Source of the DNA: Bryobacterales bacterium | Lineage (GTDB): Bacteria > Acidobacteriota > Terriglobia > Bryobacterales > UBA6623 | Length of the DNA stretch: 46,366 bases | Reading direction: 5' to 3' | NCBI GenBank assembly: GCA_022823865.1 | Contig: JAJEHF010000086.1 | Coordinates: forward strand, 1 to 46,366 | In this document: in pieces, positions 8,016 to 16,805 of the stretch | Numbering within the stretch: position 1 is the stretch's first letter | How the letters are laid out: each line of letters opens with the position of its first letter | Notes under the pieces: model-generated | Seen by the model: the letters and a program-made list of their open reading frames with translations, nothing else | Databases searched by the model: none | What the model was told of the DNA's origin: nothing | Position numbers and translations under genes: made by a program

Positions 8016-8455
8016 TGTATCTGCTTGATACGAATGTGGTTTCCGAGCTGCGCAAGCTCGGTGATGGCAAGGCCGATGCCCGTGTTGTCGCATGGGTTTC
8101 GAGCAGGGATGCTGCGGCATTCTATGTTTCTGCACTGACCCTCTTGGAGCTAGAGATCGGCATTCTGCGCATCGAACGGCGTGATGTCGAGCAGGGGGCC
8201 CGGCTACGGGCATGGATGGACCAGCACGTCCTGCCTGAGTTCCTCGGGCGTACGTTGCCCGTCGATTCCACTGTTGCTCTGAGGTGTGCGCGACTGCATG
8301 TGCCGGATCCTCGGGCCGAACGGGACGCCCTGATCGCTGCAACGGCGATCGTGCACGGAATGACGGTAGTCACGAGAAACGTGGCCGACTTCCAGGCAAC
8401 GGGCGCAGAGGTAATTGATCCTTGCGCTGGTCCGCGAGAGGCGCTCGCCGGCTGA
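8015..8455 (+). CDS. PIN-domain toxin (VapC/FitB type ribonuclease)
   Basis: A 146-residue PIN-domain protein, likely a metal-dependent RNase toxin. The acidic PIN residues are in place: Asp in MYLLDTNVVSE (residue 5), Glu in LTLLELEIG, Asp in ERDALIAATA and Asp in VTRNVADF. The sequence style (LDTNVVSELRK near the N-terminus) is closest to the FitB-like VapC branch, often annotated as vapC. It is coupled to the Phd-type antitoxin by a stop-start overlap. A PIN toxin with a Phd-type antitoxin is a known mixed pairing. The target RNA cannot be predicted. Confidence 0.9.
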   Translation: MYLLDTNVVSELRKLGDGKADARVVAWVSSRDAAAFYVSALTLLELEIGILRIERRDVEQGARLRAWMDQHVLPEFLGRTLPVDSTVALRCARLHVPDPRAERDALIAATAIVHGMTVVTRNVADFQATGAEVIDPCAGPREALAG

Positions 8456-8597
8456 GTTCCCAAGGGAGCGTACGAGGCAACGAGCAATGGGAGCGAGTTC
8501 TCGAAGACTCGTCCATTGGTGCTCCGTGGCTGCCGTGGGCGATCGATCTTGGCCTCGACGGCGGGAGGCATGGCTGGGGGGGACTCGGCTCGAATCG

Positions 8598-9449
8598 TTA
8601 GCGGTCTAATCCGGCCGCGAACGGCGGGAACCAAAGGGTGCCCAGGACCAGCAAAGCGATCGCGAACAGGTACACCGAGAATCGCTTGCGGAGCGTCTCT
8701 GGCTTGGAACGCAGCGCGATCCTCGGCCCGATCTGGGAGCCCACTAGCACGAACGCCCCTAGCAGCAATGGATGGTGCCACTGCACAGCTCCCGTCGCCA
8801 CGTGGCCGAGCAGCCCGCCCGAAGCTGTCAGGCTCACCATGAATGCCGACGAGCCGAAGGCAACCTTGATCGGAACACCGAACAGCCGCACGAGCATGGG
8901 GATCTTCAGGAAGCCGCCGGCTGCCCCGGTAAGGCCCGACATGATGCCGATCAGGAACGACAGGGGCAATCCCTTGCCGAGATGGATGCGATACGCCTCC
9001 CCGGCGCGATGCCTGACCCACTCGAGGCGCGAGCGTCGGCCGGAGCTGGTTGTCTGCGGGCTCAGGTCCGCCAGCATGACGATTCCTGACGCGATCAGCA
9101 GAATGGCAAGCCCGATGGACAGCGTTGTCGGAGAGAACAGCCGCGCGAAGTATCCGCTGCCGAATGCTCCGACAAAACTGGAAGACTCCAGCACGACCGA
9201 TAGCTTCCAGTCGACCTGCTGCTCCTTGCGAAACAGCAGCACCGCCGATAGCGCGGTGAGGATCGTCAGCCACAGACTCTGTACGGCCGCTACGTGGAAC
9301 GGGACGCCGAACACGAGCTGGAGCGGCGTGTACAGCACGCCGCCGCCCTGGCCGTGCATCGAGAACCCCACGGCTCCAACGCCTACCATCGAGGCTAGGA
9401 TGAGCGAGCGGGGATTCACAGGACGACCGGGATGGGCGGCTGACGCCAC
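8598..9449 (-). CDS. TauE/SafE-family sulfite/anion exporter
   Basis: A 283-residue polytopic inner-membrane protein of the TauE/SafE (DUF81) family. The two-fold internal repeat is visible: the first half has GFSMHGQGGGVLYTPLQLVFGVPFH and the second has GLTGAAGGFLKIPMLVRLFGVP, each a re-entrant-like glycine-rich segment followed by P-L/M and a helix. About eight hydrophobic segments are apparent, with a basic cytoplasmic loop near residues 135-155. Substrates in the family are sulfite, sulfoacetate or other organosulfur anions. The GTG start at 9449 is uncertain; GTG at 9419 (MNPRSLIL) is an alternative. It is not tightly linked to sulfur genes, though a sulfatase lies 9 kb away. Confidence 0.85.
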   Translation of the reverse strand: MASAAHPGRPVNPRSLILASMVGVGAVGFSMHGQGGGVLYTPLQLVFGVPFHVAAVQSLWLTILTALSAVLLFRKEQQVDWKLSVVLESSSFVGAFGSGYFARLFSPTTLSIGLAILLIASGIVMLADLSPQTTSSGRRSRLEWVRHRAGEAYRIHLGKGLPLSFLIGIMSGLTGAAGGFLKIPMLVRLFGVPIKVAFGSSAFMVSLTASGGLLGHVATGAVQWHHPLLLGAFVLVGSQIGPRIALRSKPETLRKRFSVYLFAIALLVLGTLWFPPFAAGLDR

Positions 9450-9552
9450 GCGACTGCGGTCGCGCTCAATCGCCGCTGTGGCCGCCCAGTATCAAGGGGT
9501 GCGCGGGAGTGCCGGGCTGACGACCTAGCTGTCACTCTCGCCCGAACTCGGA

Positions 9553-10692
9553 TCAGATCTCGGCCCGGAAGCAACCGCGCGCCAGCGCCTCCGCAGGCAC
9601 GTCTCGGTAGGCTGTCTCACCGGCCGGCGGGCCGACGTCCTCGGGGTATTCGCCGCTGAGGGCCTCCATGAATGCGATCAGGTCGGCGCGTTCCTGGGCG
9701 CTGAGATGGTCCAATTCGTGGATCTCCTCGTCGCGAAAGTCGTTCGAGTTGCCCGCGCCCACGTAGAAGTCCACGACCTCCTTCAGCGTCTTCAGGTGCC
9801 CGTCGTGCATGTATGGCGCGCTGTCGGCGATGTTGCGCAAGTGCGGAGTCTTGAATGTGCCCTTGTCAGTCTCGACTTGGCTGACTTCGAAGCGCCCGAT
9901 ATCTGCCAACGAACCGTCCAGTTCGGCTCCGACGCCGAGATTGTGGAACTTGTTGTCCGTGAACAGGGCATAGCCCTCCTCTTCGTTGATCTCGTGGCAG
10001 ACTTCGCAATTGCCTTTCTCCGGGTCGGTGAAGACATCGAGCCCGCGGATGGCGTCTTCGCTCATGGCCTCCTTGTCGCCGCCGAACATGTAGCGGTCGA
10101 ACGGGGAATTGCCAACCAGCACGGTGCGCTCGAAGCTGGCGATAGACTTGGCCACCATTTCGAAGGCGATCGGGCCTTCGCCCCAGGCTTCCTTGAACAG
10201 TGCCGTGTATACCGGGTCTTCCGACAGGCGTTCGACGACGCCCTCGTGCGTGAAAGCCATTTCGATGGGATTCTCGACCGGTCCGCCAGCCTGCTCTTCG
10301 AGGCTCGCCGCCCGGCCGTCCCAAAACTGCGTGGTGAAGTATGCGGCGTTCATGACCGGCGGCGCCTGCCGCCCGCCGAACTTGCCGCCGACACCCTCCG
10401 AGAACTGGTTCGGGTCTGCGAATCCGGCTTCCGGGTCGTGGCAGCTCGCGCACGCGATCGAGTTGTCCACCGAGAGCGCCTTGTCGTAGTACAGCTTGCG
10501 TCCGAGCGCGACGGTTTGCGCGGTCGGAGGGTTGTCCGCCGGGACCGCCACGTCCGGCAGCCCCAGTGGCGGCTCGATCGCGCGGGTCTCGCCCACCGGC
10601 ATGATTGGCCCGCTCGGTGGTTCCGGCCCGCTACAGCCGACTACGGCCAAGACCGCGGTCAGCAGCAGTGCCCGACGACACAGAGTTTTCAT
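9553..10692 (-). CDS. Di-heme cytochrome c peroxidase lipoprotein
   Basis: A 379-residue periplasmic di-heme peroxidase of the CcpA/MauG family, which reduces hydrogen peroxide with electrons from small cytochromes. A lipoprotein signal (hydrophobic run then VVGC at about residue 16-19) anchors it. Two c-type heme motifs are seen: CASCH in the N-terminal domain and CEVCH in the C-terminal domain. The C-terminal distal motif YMHDGHLKTLKEVVDFY is typical of the family. The start at 10692 is chosen from the lipoprotein signal and a nearby AGGA; an in-frame extension to 10830 would hide the signal peptide. It is divergent from the M2 peptidase. Confidence 0.9.
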   Translation of the reverse strand: MKTLCRRALLLTAVLAVVGCSGPEPPSGPIMPVGETRAIEPPLGLPDVAVPADNPPTAQTVALGRKLYYDKALSVDNSIACASCHDPEAGFADPNQFSEGVGGKFGGRQAPPVMNAAYFTTQFWDGRAASLEEQAGGPVENPIEMAFTHEGVVERLSEDPVYTALFKEAWGEGPIAFEMVAKSIASFERTVLVGNSPFDRYMFGGDKEAMSEDAIRGLDVFTDPEKGNCEVCHEINEEEGYALFTDNKFHNLGVGAELDGSLADIGRFEVSQVETDKGTFKTPHLRNIADSAPYMHDGHLKTLKEVVDFYVGAGNSNDFRDEEIHELDHLSAQERADLIAFMEALSGEYPEDVGPPAGETAYRDVPAEALARGCFRAEI

Positions 10693-10836
10693 GTTCCTGG
10701 ATGCTCCTTGGATTCGTCGCTGCGCGAGCGCAGCCGAGTCTGAAACGATTACGGTTGCCACGCAGCGATCGGGTGTCCTCGCAGGCCATTCGGACACGCC
10801 TGCTGAGCGCCAACCTCCCTCCTTCAGCATAAGAAA

Positions 10837-10871
10837 CCGGGGCGGTTAGCCGCAACGGATTCCCGCCCCGG
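10837..10871. repeat. GC-rich inverted repeat between divergent genes
   Basis: CCGGGGCGG (10837-10845) and CCGCCCCGG (10863-10871) are perfect 9-bp arms around a 17-nt spacer, in the gap between the divergent peroxidase and M2 peptidase genes. It could be a hairpin in a transcript leader or a binding site; no T-tract follows in either direction, so it is not an obvious terminator. Confidence 0.5.
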
Positions 10872-10980
10872 GGCCGATTCGGAGCATGTTCGTCAGCTCG
10901 GTGGCGCTGGGGCGGAGACCGTCGGCAGGTCGCGGCTCAGCCGCTCAAGCAGGCGGAGCGCCAGGCTGTAGGCCGGCGCT

Positions 10981-10986
10981 TAGAAT
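10981..10986 (+). promoter_or_regulatory. Candidate -10 box of the M2 peptidase
   Basis: TAGAAT lies 5 nt before an in-frame GTG (10992) and 8 nt before ATG (10995). There is no Shine-Dalgarno. This fits the window's leaderless pattern. Confidence 0.45.
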
Positions 10987-10991
10987 GACAA

Positions 10992-12800
10992 GTGATGAAC
11001 TCACATTCTCGAACGGCGTTGCAAGCTTGCGTAGGTGCCTTCGCCCTTGTGCTCGTCGGCGGCTGCTCCCCGAGTCCGCAATCCGAAGCCGACAGGTTCC
11101 TGGCGACCTACGAGCAGCTTCTGGGCGGGCTGTATCCCATCGTGGCCGAGTCGTTCTGGAAGTCGTCCACAGACGTGACGGACCTTCACGTGGGCGAGCG
11201 CATCGGTGCGGAGCAGGTCATGGCGTCCATCACCGGCAATCCTTGGGTGATCGAGACGGTCAAGCAGTTGCTCGAGCGCGAGGAGCAGCTTGACGATGCG
11301 ACCAAGCGCCAGCTGCGCAAGGTGCTGATGGCCGCCGCAGAATATCCTGGCACGATCCCGGAGGTCGTCGCCGCGCGCGTGTCAGCGGAAGCGGAGCAGA
11401 GCGCGATATTGGACTCGTTCGAGTTCTGCGCCGAGCGCTCTGGCGAGCGCTGCGTCGAGGTCGTGACGCCCAATCAAATCGACCAAGTGCTGGTCACATC
11501 CGAGGACGAAGCCGAGCGGCGCAAGATATGGGAGGTTGCGAAGCAGACCGGGCCGGCGTTGAAGCCAGGCATCGGAGATCTGCGGGACCTGCGCAATCAG
11601 CTCGCCCAAGAGATGGGCTACGACTCGTTCTTCGCGCTGCAAGTGGACGACTACGGCATGACCGTGGACGAAATGATGGCCATGATGGAGCGCTTCAACG
11701 AAGACCTCAGGCCGCTCTACGAGCAGCTCCACACTTGGGCCAAGCACGAGCTGGCGGGACGCTACGGCCAGCCGGTCCCGGACAAGATTCCCGCCCATTG
11801 GATCGGCAATCGCTGGGCGCAAGCCTGGCCGGGGCTCGCCAGTGGCATTGACCTCGACGAGCTGGTCAAGGCGCAGGACCCGGAGTGGATTGTCCGCCAG
11901 GCCGAGATGTTCTACACGTCGCTGGGAATGCCCTCGCTGCCGCAGTCGTTCTACGAACGGTCGGACCTCTACCCCTTGCCGCCCGGTGCCGAGCGCAAGA
12001 AGAACACCCACGCATCGGCTTGGCACATGGACTTACAGACTGACGTGCGCTCGCTTATGAGCGTCGAGAATAACTGGCGCTGGTTCGAGACCTCGCACCA
12101 CGAGTTGGGGCACGTCTACTACTACATGGCGTACAGCAGCGGCGACGTGCCGTTGACGCTGCGGGAAGGTGCCAACCGGGCCTTTCACGAAGCGGTCGGC
12201 GACCTGATCGGGATTGCCGCTCGCCAGCCCGCGTACCTGAAGGAGATCGGACTGCTTGAGCACGAAGCAGAAATCGACGAGATTGCCTGGCTGCTGGACG
12301 AGGCCTTGGATCAGGCCGTGGTGTTCATTCCCTTCGCCGCCGGGACGATGTCGTTCTTCGAACACGACCTGTACGAGGAAGATCTGCCGGTCGGGGAGTT
12401 CAACCAGCGCTGGTGGGAGCACGCCGGGCAGTTCCAAGGGATCCAGCCACCCGGCCCGCGGGGCGAGGAGTATTGCGACGCTTGCACCAAGACCCACATC
12501 ACCGACGACCCGGCGCAGTACTACGACTACGCGATGGCGTTCGTGATCAAGTACCAGCTGCACACCTACATCGCCAACAACATCCTCAAGCAGGATCCGC
12601 GAAACTGCAACTACTACGGCAACGAGGAGGTCGGTGACTTCCTGTGGGATCTGCTCAGTCTGGGCGCAACGCGTGACTGGCGCGACGTGATGCTCGAAAA
12701 GACTGGCAGCGAGGTCTCCACCAAGGCGATGCTGGATTATTTCTCCCCGCTGGTGGACTATCTGGAGCAGGCCAACGAGGGCAGGCAGATCGGCTGGTAG
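10992..12800 (+). CDS. M2 family zinc dipeptidyl carboxypeptidase (ACE-like), lipoprotein
   Basis: A 602-residue homologue of angiotensin-converting enzyme (peptidase family M2), which removes dipeptides from peptide C-termini. A signal peptide with lipobox LVGGC (about residues 21-25) anchors it outside the cytoplasm. The catalytic zinc motif is intact: HHELGH with the third ligand Glu in FHEAVGD, framed by [18 protein letters not shown] as in animal ACE. Downstream [17 protein letters not shown] and [15 protein letters not shown] match conserved ACE segments. It starts with GTG 10992 or ATG 10995; the two are equally plausible. In Acidobacteria-like and other oligotrophs it probably serves peptide scavenging, which is inference. 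Confidence 0.93.
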   Translation: MMNSHSRTALQACVGAFALVLVGGCSPSPQSEADRFLATYEQLLGGLYPIVAESFWKSSTDVTDLHVGERIGAEQVMASITGNPWVIETVKQLLEREEQLDDATKRQLRKVLMAAAEYPGTIPEVVAARVSAEAEQSAILDSFEFCAERSGERCVEVVTPNQIDQVLVTSEDEAERRKIWEVAKQTGPALKPGIGDLRDLRNQLAQEMGYDSFFALQVDDYGMTVDEMMAMMERFNEDLRPLYEQLHTWAKHELAGRYGQPVPDKIPAHWIGNRWAQAWPGLASGIDLDELVKAQDPEWIVRQAEMFYTSLGMPSLPQSFYERSDLYPLPPGAERKKNTHASAWHMDLQTDVRSLMSVENNWRWFETSHHELGHVYYYMAYSSGDVPLTLREGANRAFHEAVGDLIGIAARQPAYLKEIGLLEHEAEIDEIAWLLDEALDQAVVFIPFAAGTMSFFEHDLYEEDLPVGEFNQRWWEHAGQFQGIQPPGPRGEEYCDACTKTHITDDPAQYYDYAMAFVIKYQLHTYIANNILKQDPRNCNYYGNEEVGDFLWDLLSLGATRDWRDVMLEKTGSEVSTKAMLDYFSPLVDYLEQANEGRQIGW

Positions 12801-12824
12801 GGCCCCGTTCCCGGCGCGAGGCGC

Positions 12825-12830
12825 TACGCT
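12825..12830 (+). promoter_or_regulatory. Candidate -10 box of mnmA
   Basis: TACGCT ends 7 nt before the mnmA GTG start, with no Shine-Dalgarno in the gap. Only T1, A2 and T6 match consensus, so support comes mainly from the repeated spacing pattern. Confidence 0.35.
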
Positions 12831-12837
12831 GAGAGCA

Positions 12838-13950
12838 GTGCCGGACTCTCTCGTGGCGGTGGCTATGAGCGGCGGGGTGGACTCCTCCGCCGTTGCCGCG
12901 TTGCTGCACAGCCAGAGTCAGCCCATCGTGGGCATGACCATGCAGCTGTGGGACCAGCAGCGCATGCCGCAGCGGGTTCCCGAGGATGGCACGTCCGGCA
13001 GGTGCTGCTCCTTGGACGACGTCTACGACGCCCGCTGGGTGGCGCAACGGCTAGGGATTCCCTACTACGTCGTCAATTTCGAGGAGAGTTTCGAGCGGCA
13101 GGTCGTACAGCCGTTCGTGGTGGACTACCTGGCCGGGCGTACGCCGATTCCATGCACGCTGTGCAACAACTTCCTGAAGTTCGACCGCTTCTTGGAGACC
13201 GCCAGCCAAGTCGGGGCAGACACGGTGGCCACGGGACACTACGCGCGCATCGAGTACGACCGAGAATCTGGAAGGCACCTCCTGCTCGCCGGCGTTGACG
13301 AGTCGCGCGACCAGTCCTATTTCCTCTTCGGCCTGACGCAACAGCAGCTTGCGCGCACGATGTTTCCGCTTGGATCCATGGGCAAGGCCGAGGTGCGCGA
13401 GCTGGCCCGGGACCTCGGCCTCGACGTTGCCGGCAAGGCGGAGAGCCGCGAGATCTGCTTCGTGCCCAACGGCGACTACGCCAGTTTCGTCGAAGCGTAC
13501 CGCGAGCAGAGCGCAGAACTGGGCGAGGCCGAGCCGGGCGAGGTAGTCTCCGAGGATGGCGCGGTGCTGGGGGAGCATGGGGGCGTCCACAACTTCACGG
13601 TGGGCCAGCGCCGGGGACTCGGCATCGCCGTCGGCCGGCCGGTCTACGTGACCGAAATCCAAGCCGCCGATCGCAAGGTCGTGGTTGGGCCCAAGGAGTC
13701 CCTGCTGCGCGAGGCCTTCCGGATTCGCGACCCCAATTGGATCCGTTTCGGTGAGTTGCGGGAGCCAGTGCGGGCGCAGGCCAAGATCCGCTATCGCGCA
13801 CCCCTGGCCTGGGCCGAGGTCCGGCCGGTAATCGGCGCCCCAGACCAGGCCGAAGTCGTCTTTGACGAGCCGCAATGCGCAGTCACTCCCGGCCAAGCCG
13901 CGGTGTTCTACGCCGACGACTACGTGCTGGGAGGCGGCTGGATCGTGTGA
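12838..13950 (+). CDS. mnmA: tRNA 2-thiouridylase
   Basis: A 370-residue MnmA (TrmU), which installs the 2-thio group on U34 of Lys, Glu and Gln tRNAs. The ATP-pyrophosphatase P-loop SGGVDSS is at residues 11-17. The catalytic Cys lies in LCNNFLKFD (residue 109) and its partner in [19 protein letters not shown] is also conserved. A CTLC pair precedes the first active Cys, a variant seen in part of the family. The C-terminal beta-barrel has the expected [10 protein letters not shown] motif. GTG start. The gap after the M2 peptidase is 37 bp; the genes are functionally unrelated. Confidence 0.95.
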   Translation: MPDSLVAVAMSGGVDSSAVAALLHSQSQPIVGMTMQLWDQQRMPQRVPEDGTSGRCCSLDDVYDARWVAQRLGIPYYVVNFEESFERQVVQPFVVDYLAGRTPIPCTLCNNFLKFDRFLETASQVGADTVATGHYARIEYDRESGRHLLLAGVDESRDQSYFLFGLTQQQLARTMFPLGSMGKAEVRELARDLGLDVAGKAESREICFVPNGDYASFVEAYREQSAELGEAEPGEVVSEDGAVLGEHGGVHNFTVGQRRGLGIAVGRPVYVTEIQAADRKVVVGPKESLLREAFRIRDPNWIRFGELREPVRAQAKIRYRAPLAWAEVRPVIGAPDQAEVVFDEPQCAVTPGQAAVFYADDYVLGGGWIV

Positions 13951-14003
13951 CGCGGAGTGTCGGCCCGGCTGGCTAACGATTCGGGCGTTCGGTGCGTCCA
14001 ACC

Positions 14004-14654
14004 ATGAGGAAGGACAGTGCAAAAGTGCAGGCAGCCAAGGCGGAGAGTCTACACTTCGGATTGAGCCCGGCCCGCGACGACCTCGCCGAGCGGCGTCTGG
14101 TGGAGGCCGCCCAAGACGGGGACCAAGGGGCGTTTGCCGAGCTAGTGCGGCGCTACGACCGCAGCGTGCTGCGGATCGCCCTGCGGCTGCTGCCCTCGAG
14201 GGAGGACGCCCAGGACGCCTATCAGGACGCCTTCATCAAGGCCTATCGCAGGCTGGACACGTTCCGCTTCCAGTGCCGCTTCCATACCTGGCTTTACCGC
14301 ATCGCAACCAACGTGTGCTTGGACCACCTGCGACGGCGCAAGTCGCGTCCCGAATTCGGCGTCTTCGAAGCTGACCACGAGACGGGCCGCTCCCCGCTGC
14401 AGCTCGCGGCTGATCCGCGCCCTTCGAGTTCCCCGGAGCAGATGCTGGGCAGCGAGGAGATTTCCCGTCGCATCAAGGTCGCGCTCGAAACCCTCTCGGA
14501 TCGAGAGCGCCTGGTATTCACGCTGCGCCATCACGAGGGCATGCGACTGCGCCAGATAGGCGAGACCTGCTCGATGAGCGAGGAGTCTGCCAAGCAGTGC
14601 CTGTTCCGCGCCACCAAGAAACTGCGCAAGGAGCTACAGGATGTCCGCGCCTGA
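14004..14654 (+). CDS. ECF-family RNA polymerase sigma factor
   Basis: An extracytoplasmic-function sigma factor of about 209-216 residues. Region 2 is clear (YQDAFIKAYRRLDTFR, then HTWLYRIATNVCLDHLRRR, the -10 recognition helix), and region 4 ends the protein (LSDRERLVFTLRHHEGMRLRQIGETCSMSEESAKQCLFRATKKLRKEL). Start choice: ATG 14004 has no ribosome binding site, while GTG 14025 follows AGGAAGGA (14007-14014) and may be the real start; GTG 13992 is also open. It overlaps the anti-sigma gene by 14 bp. ECF factors of this type direct envelope-stress regulons and are held inactive by the co-transcribed membrane anti-sigma factor. Confidence 0.92.
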   Translation: MRKDSAKVQAAKAESLHFGLSPARDDLAERRLVEAAQDGDQGAFAELVRRYDRSVLRIALRLLPSREDAQDAYQDAFIKAYRRLDTFRFQCRFHTWLYRIATNVCLDHLRRRKSRPEFGVFEADHETGRSPLQLAADPRPSSSPEQMLGSEEISRRIKVALETLSDRERLVFTLRHHEGMRLRQIGETCSMSEESAKQCLFRATKKLRKELQDVRA

Positions 14655-15630
14655 CGATCGCGCCGCCCTCGAGAGCGAGCTGCTGCGGCAACGCATCCGC
14701 CTGTACCTCTACGGCGAGCTCGGCTTGGCCGAGCGCAAGGAGGTCGAGCGATTCCGCGACGAGATGCCCGAGTTCCGGGCCTTGTTCGAGGAGGAACAGG
14801 CGTTCTTGCTCTCGCTCAGCGATTCCGACGTCGACGCCGAGGCCGAATCTCTATTGGACGACTGCCGCCACGATCTAGCGCTGGCAGTTGCCGCTGAAGG
14901 AAGCTTGGGCCGGACCGCTTCGCTGCGGCGCCGGCTGGGGCGGCGCTTGCGCAGCCTGAGTTCGGCGCTCGCTGCCCGCCCGTTGGTTTGGCAGCCCGCC
15001 GCAGCGGCTGCCCTGGTGCTTGTCGGTTTCGTGGCCGGCCGTGACGTCCGGCCGGTCAGATTTCTCGCTCCGGAGCCTGTGGACGGAGCCAGCCTGATCG
15101 AGTCATTCTCCCTTGATGCCAACCGCACCCTGACAGGGATCGAGACCGTCCAGCTCGACCCTGTCGGGGGCCAAGTCCGGATAGTCCTGGAAGAGCGCAG
15201 GGTCGTCAGCGGCGAGTCGTCGGATCCGCTGATCCGCGCGATGCTCATGGACACGGTGCGGGAATCGCACGCGGGGGCGCGCCTGTCGTCGCTCGAAGCT
15301 CTGCAGGGGTACGCATCTGACCGCGAAGTGCGCCGCATCTTGCTGCGCTCCATGCTGGAGGACCAGAACCCCGGCATCAGACTCAAGGCGCTTGAAGCGG
15401 TCAGGGGGCAGATTGACGAGCCGGACGTGCGGGCGGCGCTTGTCGAGACGTTGCGCTCGGATCCGCTCGACGGCATGCGGATCCATGCGATCCAACTGCT
15501 CGGCCAGCGTCCAGGACGGGAAATGGCGGGCGCGCTGCAGGAGGTGGTGGAGCGCGAACAAAACCCCTTCGTGCTGCACGAGAGCGAGCGCATCTTGGAC
15601 GTGCTCGACGCGTCAATGGAGCGTTTCTGA
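14641..15630 (+). CDS. Membrane anti-sigma factor with HEAT repeats, zinc ligands lost
   Basis: A 329-residue protein overlapping the end of the ECF sigma gene. The cytoplasmic N-terminus (residues 15-50, YLYGELGLAERKEVERFRDE then MPEFRALF) follows the layout of zinc-binding anti-sigma domains but lacks the H-x3-C-x2-C residues: the usual CPECR reads MPEFR. One transmembrane helix spans about residues 115-133. The outer part contains alpha-helical HEAT-like repeats (about 215-325, e.g. DPLIRAMLMDTVRES, SLEALQGYASDREVRRILL, IRLKALEAVRGQIDEPDVR). It likely sequesters the sigma factor and senses an envelope signal through the HEAT domain. RBS AAGGAG precedes the ATG. Role is inferred from gene order and architecture. 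Confidence 0.85.
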   Translation: MSAPDDRAALESELLRQRIRLYLYGELGLAERKEVERFRDEMPEFRALFEEEQAFLLSLSDSDVDAEAESLLDDCRHDLALAVAAEGSLGRTASLRRRLGRRLRSLSSALAARPLVWQPAAAAALVLVGFVAGRDVRPVRFLAPEPVDGASLIESFSLDANRTLTGIETVQLDPVGGQVRIVLEERRVVSGESSDPLIRAMLMDTVRESHAGARLSSLEALQGYASDREVRRILLRSMLEDQNPGIRLKALEAVRGQIDEPDVRAALVETLRSDPLDGMRIHAIQLLGQRPGREMAGALQEVVEREQNPFVLHESERILDVLDASMERF

Positions 15631-15634
15631 GGCC

Positions 15635-16777
15635 ATGCCGATTCGGAGGTGCAGGCCTGCCGTCAGCGCGGTTGCCGCGGGCCTGGTTCTGGTCGCCGCC
15701 CTCGCGGCGCAGCCGCAGCGGGACGGGCGGCATTGGACGCAGGAGTGGACCGGCGAGGCGCCTGCGGCGGAGCGGATTGAAGTTCGCGCCAGCGGCCCCG
15801 TGGTGGTGCGCGGCACGGACCGCGACGACGTGCGCTATACCCTGACCAGCCGCGGCAGGGCCGAGCGCGGCGGCACGTGGGTGCCGGTTGTGTTTCGGGA
15901 ATCCGGGGTAGTTTCCGAGCGCCTGGGAGACCGCACCCTGGCTATCAATCTCCGGGACCCGGTGTGCGGCAATTGCAGGGTCGGGTTCCGGCTCGAGGTC
16001 GAAGTCCCCAAGGCGACTGCCGAGATCGACTTGGTGACGCGAGCGGGCGGCATTGTCGTCCAAGGCATCGCCGGCTCGGTCACCGCCCACACCGTTGGCG
16101 GCTCGATCGCGGTCGACGAGGTACAGGGTGGCGTGACCGCGACCACCGAGGGTGGCAGCGTGCGGCTGGGCAGCATCGGAGGCCCGGTGAATTGCGAGAC
16201 CGCCGGGGGCAGCATTGTGCTGGCCCGCGCTGGCGGGCAAGCGCGCCTCGTCACTCGTGGCGGCATGATCGAAGCGGCCTCGGTGGCGGGTGACCTCCGA
16301 GCCGAGACGGGTGCCGGCAGCATCGAGATCGGGCGCGTGGATGGGGCCGTGCGGGCCAGGACGGGCGGCGGAGCGATCCGTGCGGCTGACGTGCGAAAGG
16401 GCATGCAGGCCGAAGCGGGAGCCGGCGACATCCGCATCGGCAAGGTGCGTGGGACGCTCGTATTGACCAGCGGAGCGGGAGACATTGTGGCCGCGCTGCA
16501 CGAGGGCGCGAGCCTGAGCCGCTCCGAGATCACTACGTCCGTGGGAACGATCGTGCTGTCGCTGCCGGAATCGCTGGCACTGACGCTCGAGGCGAGCATC
16601 GAGCTGGCCCGGGGCCGGCACGGGATCGTCAGCGAGTTCCCCTCCATCCAAGTCCAGCGCTCGTCGCGCCTGTTCGGACCCGTGAGCGAGCAGGCCGCCG
16701 GCGAAATCAACGGCGGGGGATCGGTGGTGAGGATCCGCAACGGCCTGGGACGGATCGAAATCAGGAAGAACCGCTAG
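15635..16777 (+). CDS. Secreted DUF4097-type beta-repeat protein
   Basis: A 380-residue exported protein with a signal peptide (residues 1-25, ending LAAQ). The bulk is a run of short beta-strand repeats of the form GSI-x-V-x2-V-x-G (GGIVVQGIAGSVTAHTVGG, GGSVRLGSIGGPV, AGSIEIGRVDGAV, AGDIRIGKVRGTL), typical of DUF4097/adhesin-like beta-helical domains. No catalytic motif is visible. It starts 4 bp after the anti-sigma gene, so it belongs to the ECF operon and may be either a sensor partner or a regulon product at the cell envelope. A longer in-frame extension upstream runs through the anti-sigma gene and is not credible. Confidence 0.85.
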   Translation: MPIRRCRPAVSAVAAGLVLVAALAAQPQRDGRHWTQEWTGEAPAAERIEVRASGPVVVRGTDRDDVRYTLTSRGRAERGGTWVPVVFRESGVVSERLGDRTLAINLRDPVCGNCRVGFRLEVEVPKATAEIDLVTRAGGIVVQGIAGSVTAHTVGGSIAVDEVQGGVTATTEGGSVRLGSIGGPVNCETAGGSIVLARAGGQARLVTRGGMIEAASVAGDLRAETGAGSIEIGRVDGAVRARTGGGAIRAADVRKGMQAEAGAGDIRIGKVRGTLVLTSGAGDIVAALHEGASLSRSEITTSVGTIVLSLPESLALTLEASIELARGRHGIVSEFPSIQVQRSSRLFGPVSEQAAGEINGGGSVVRIRNGLGRIEIRKNR

Positions 16778-16805
16778 AGGCCATTGTGTGACTGGAGGAA
16801 TGATC

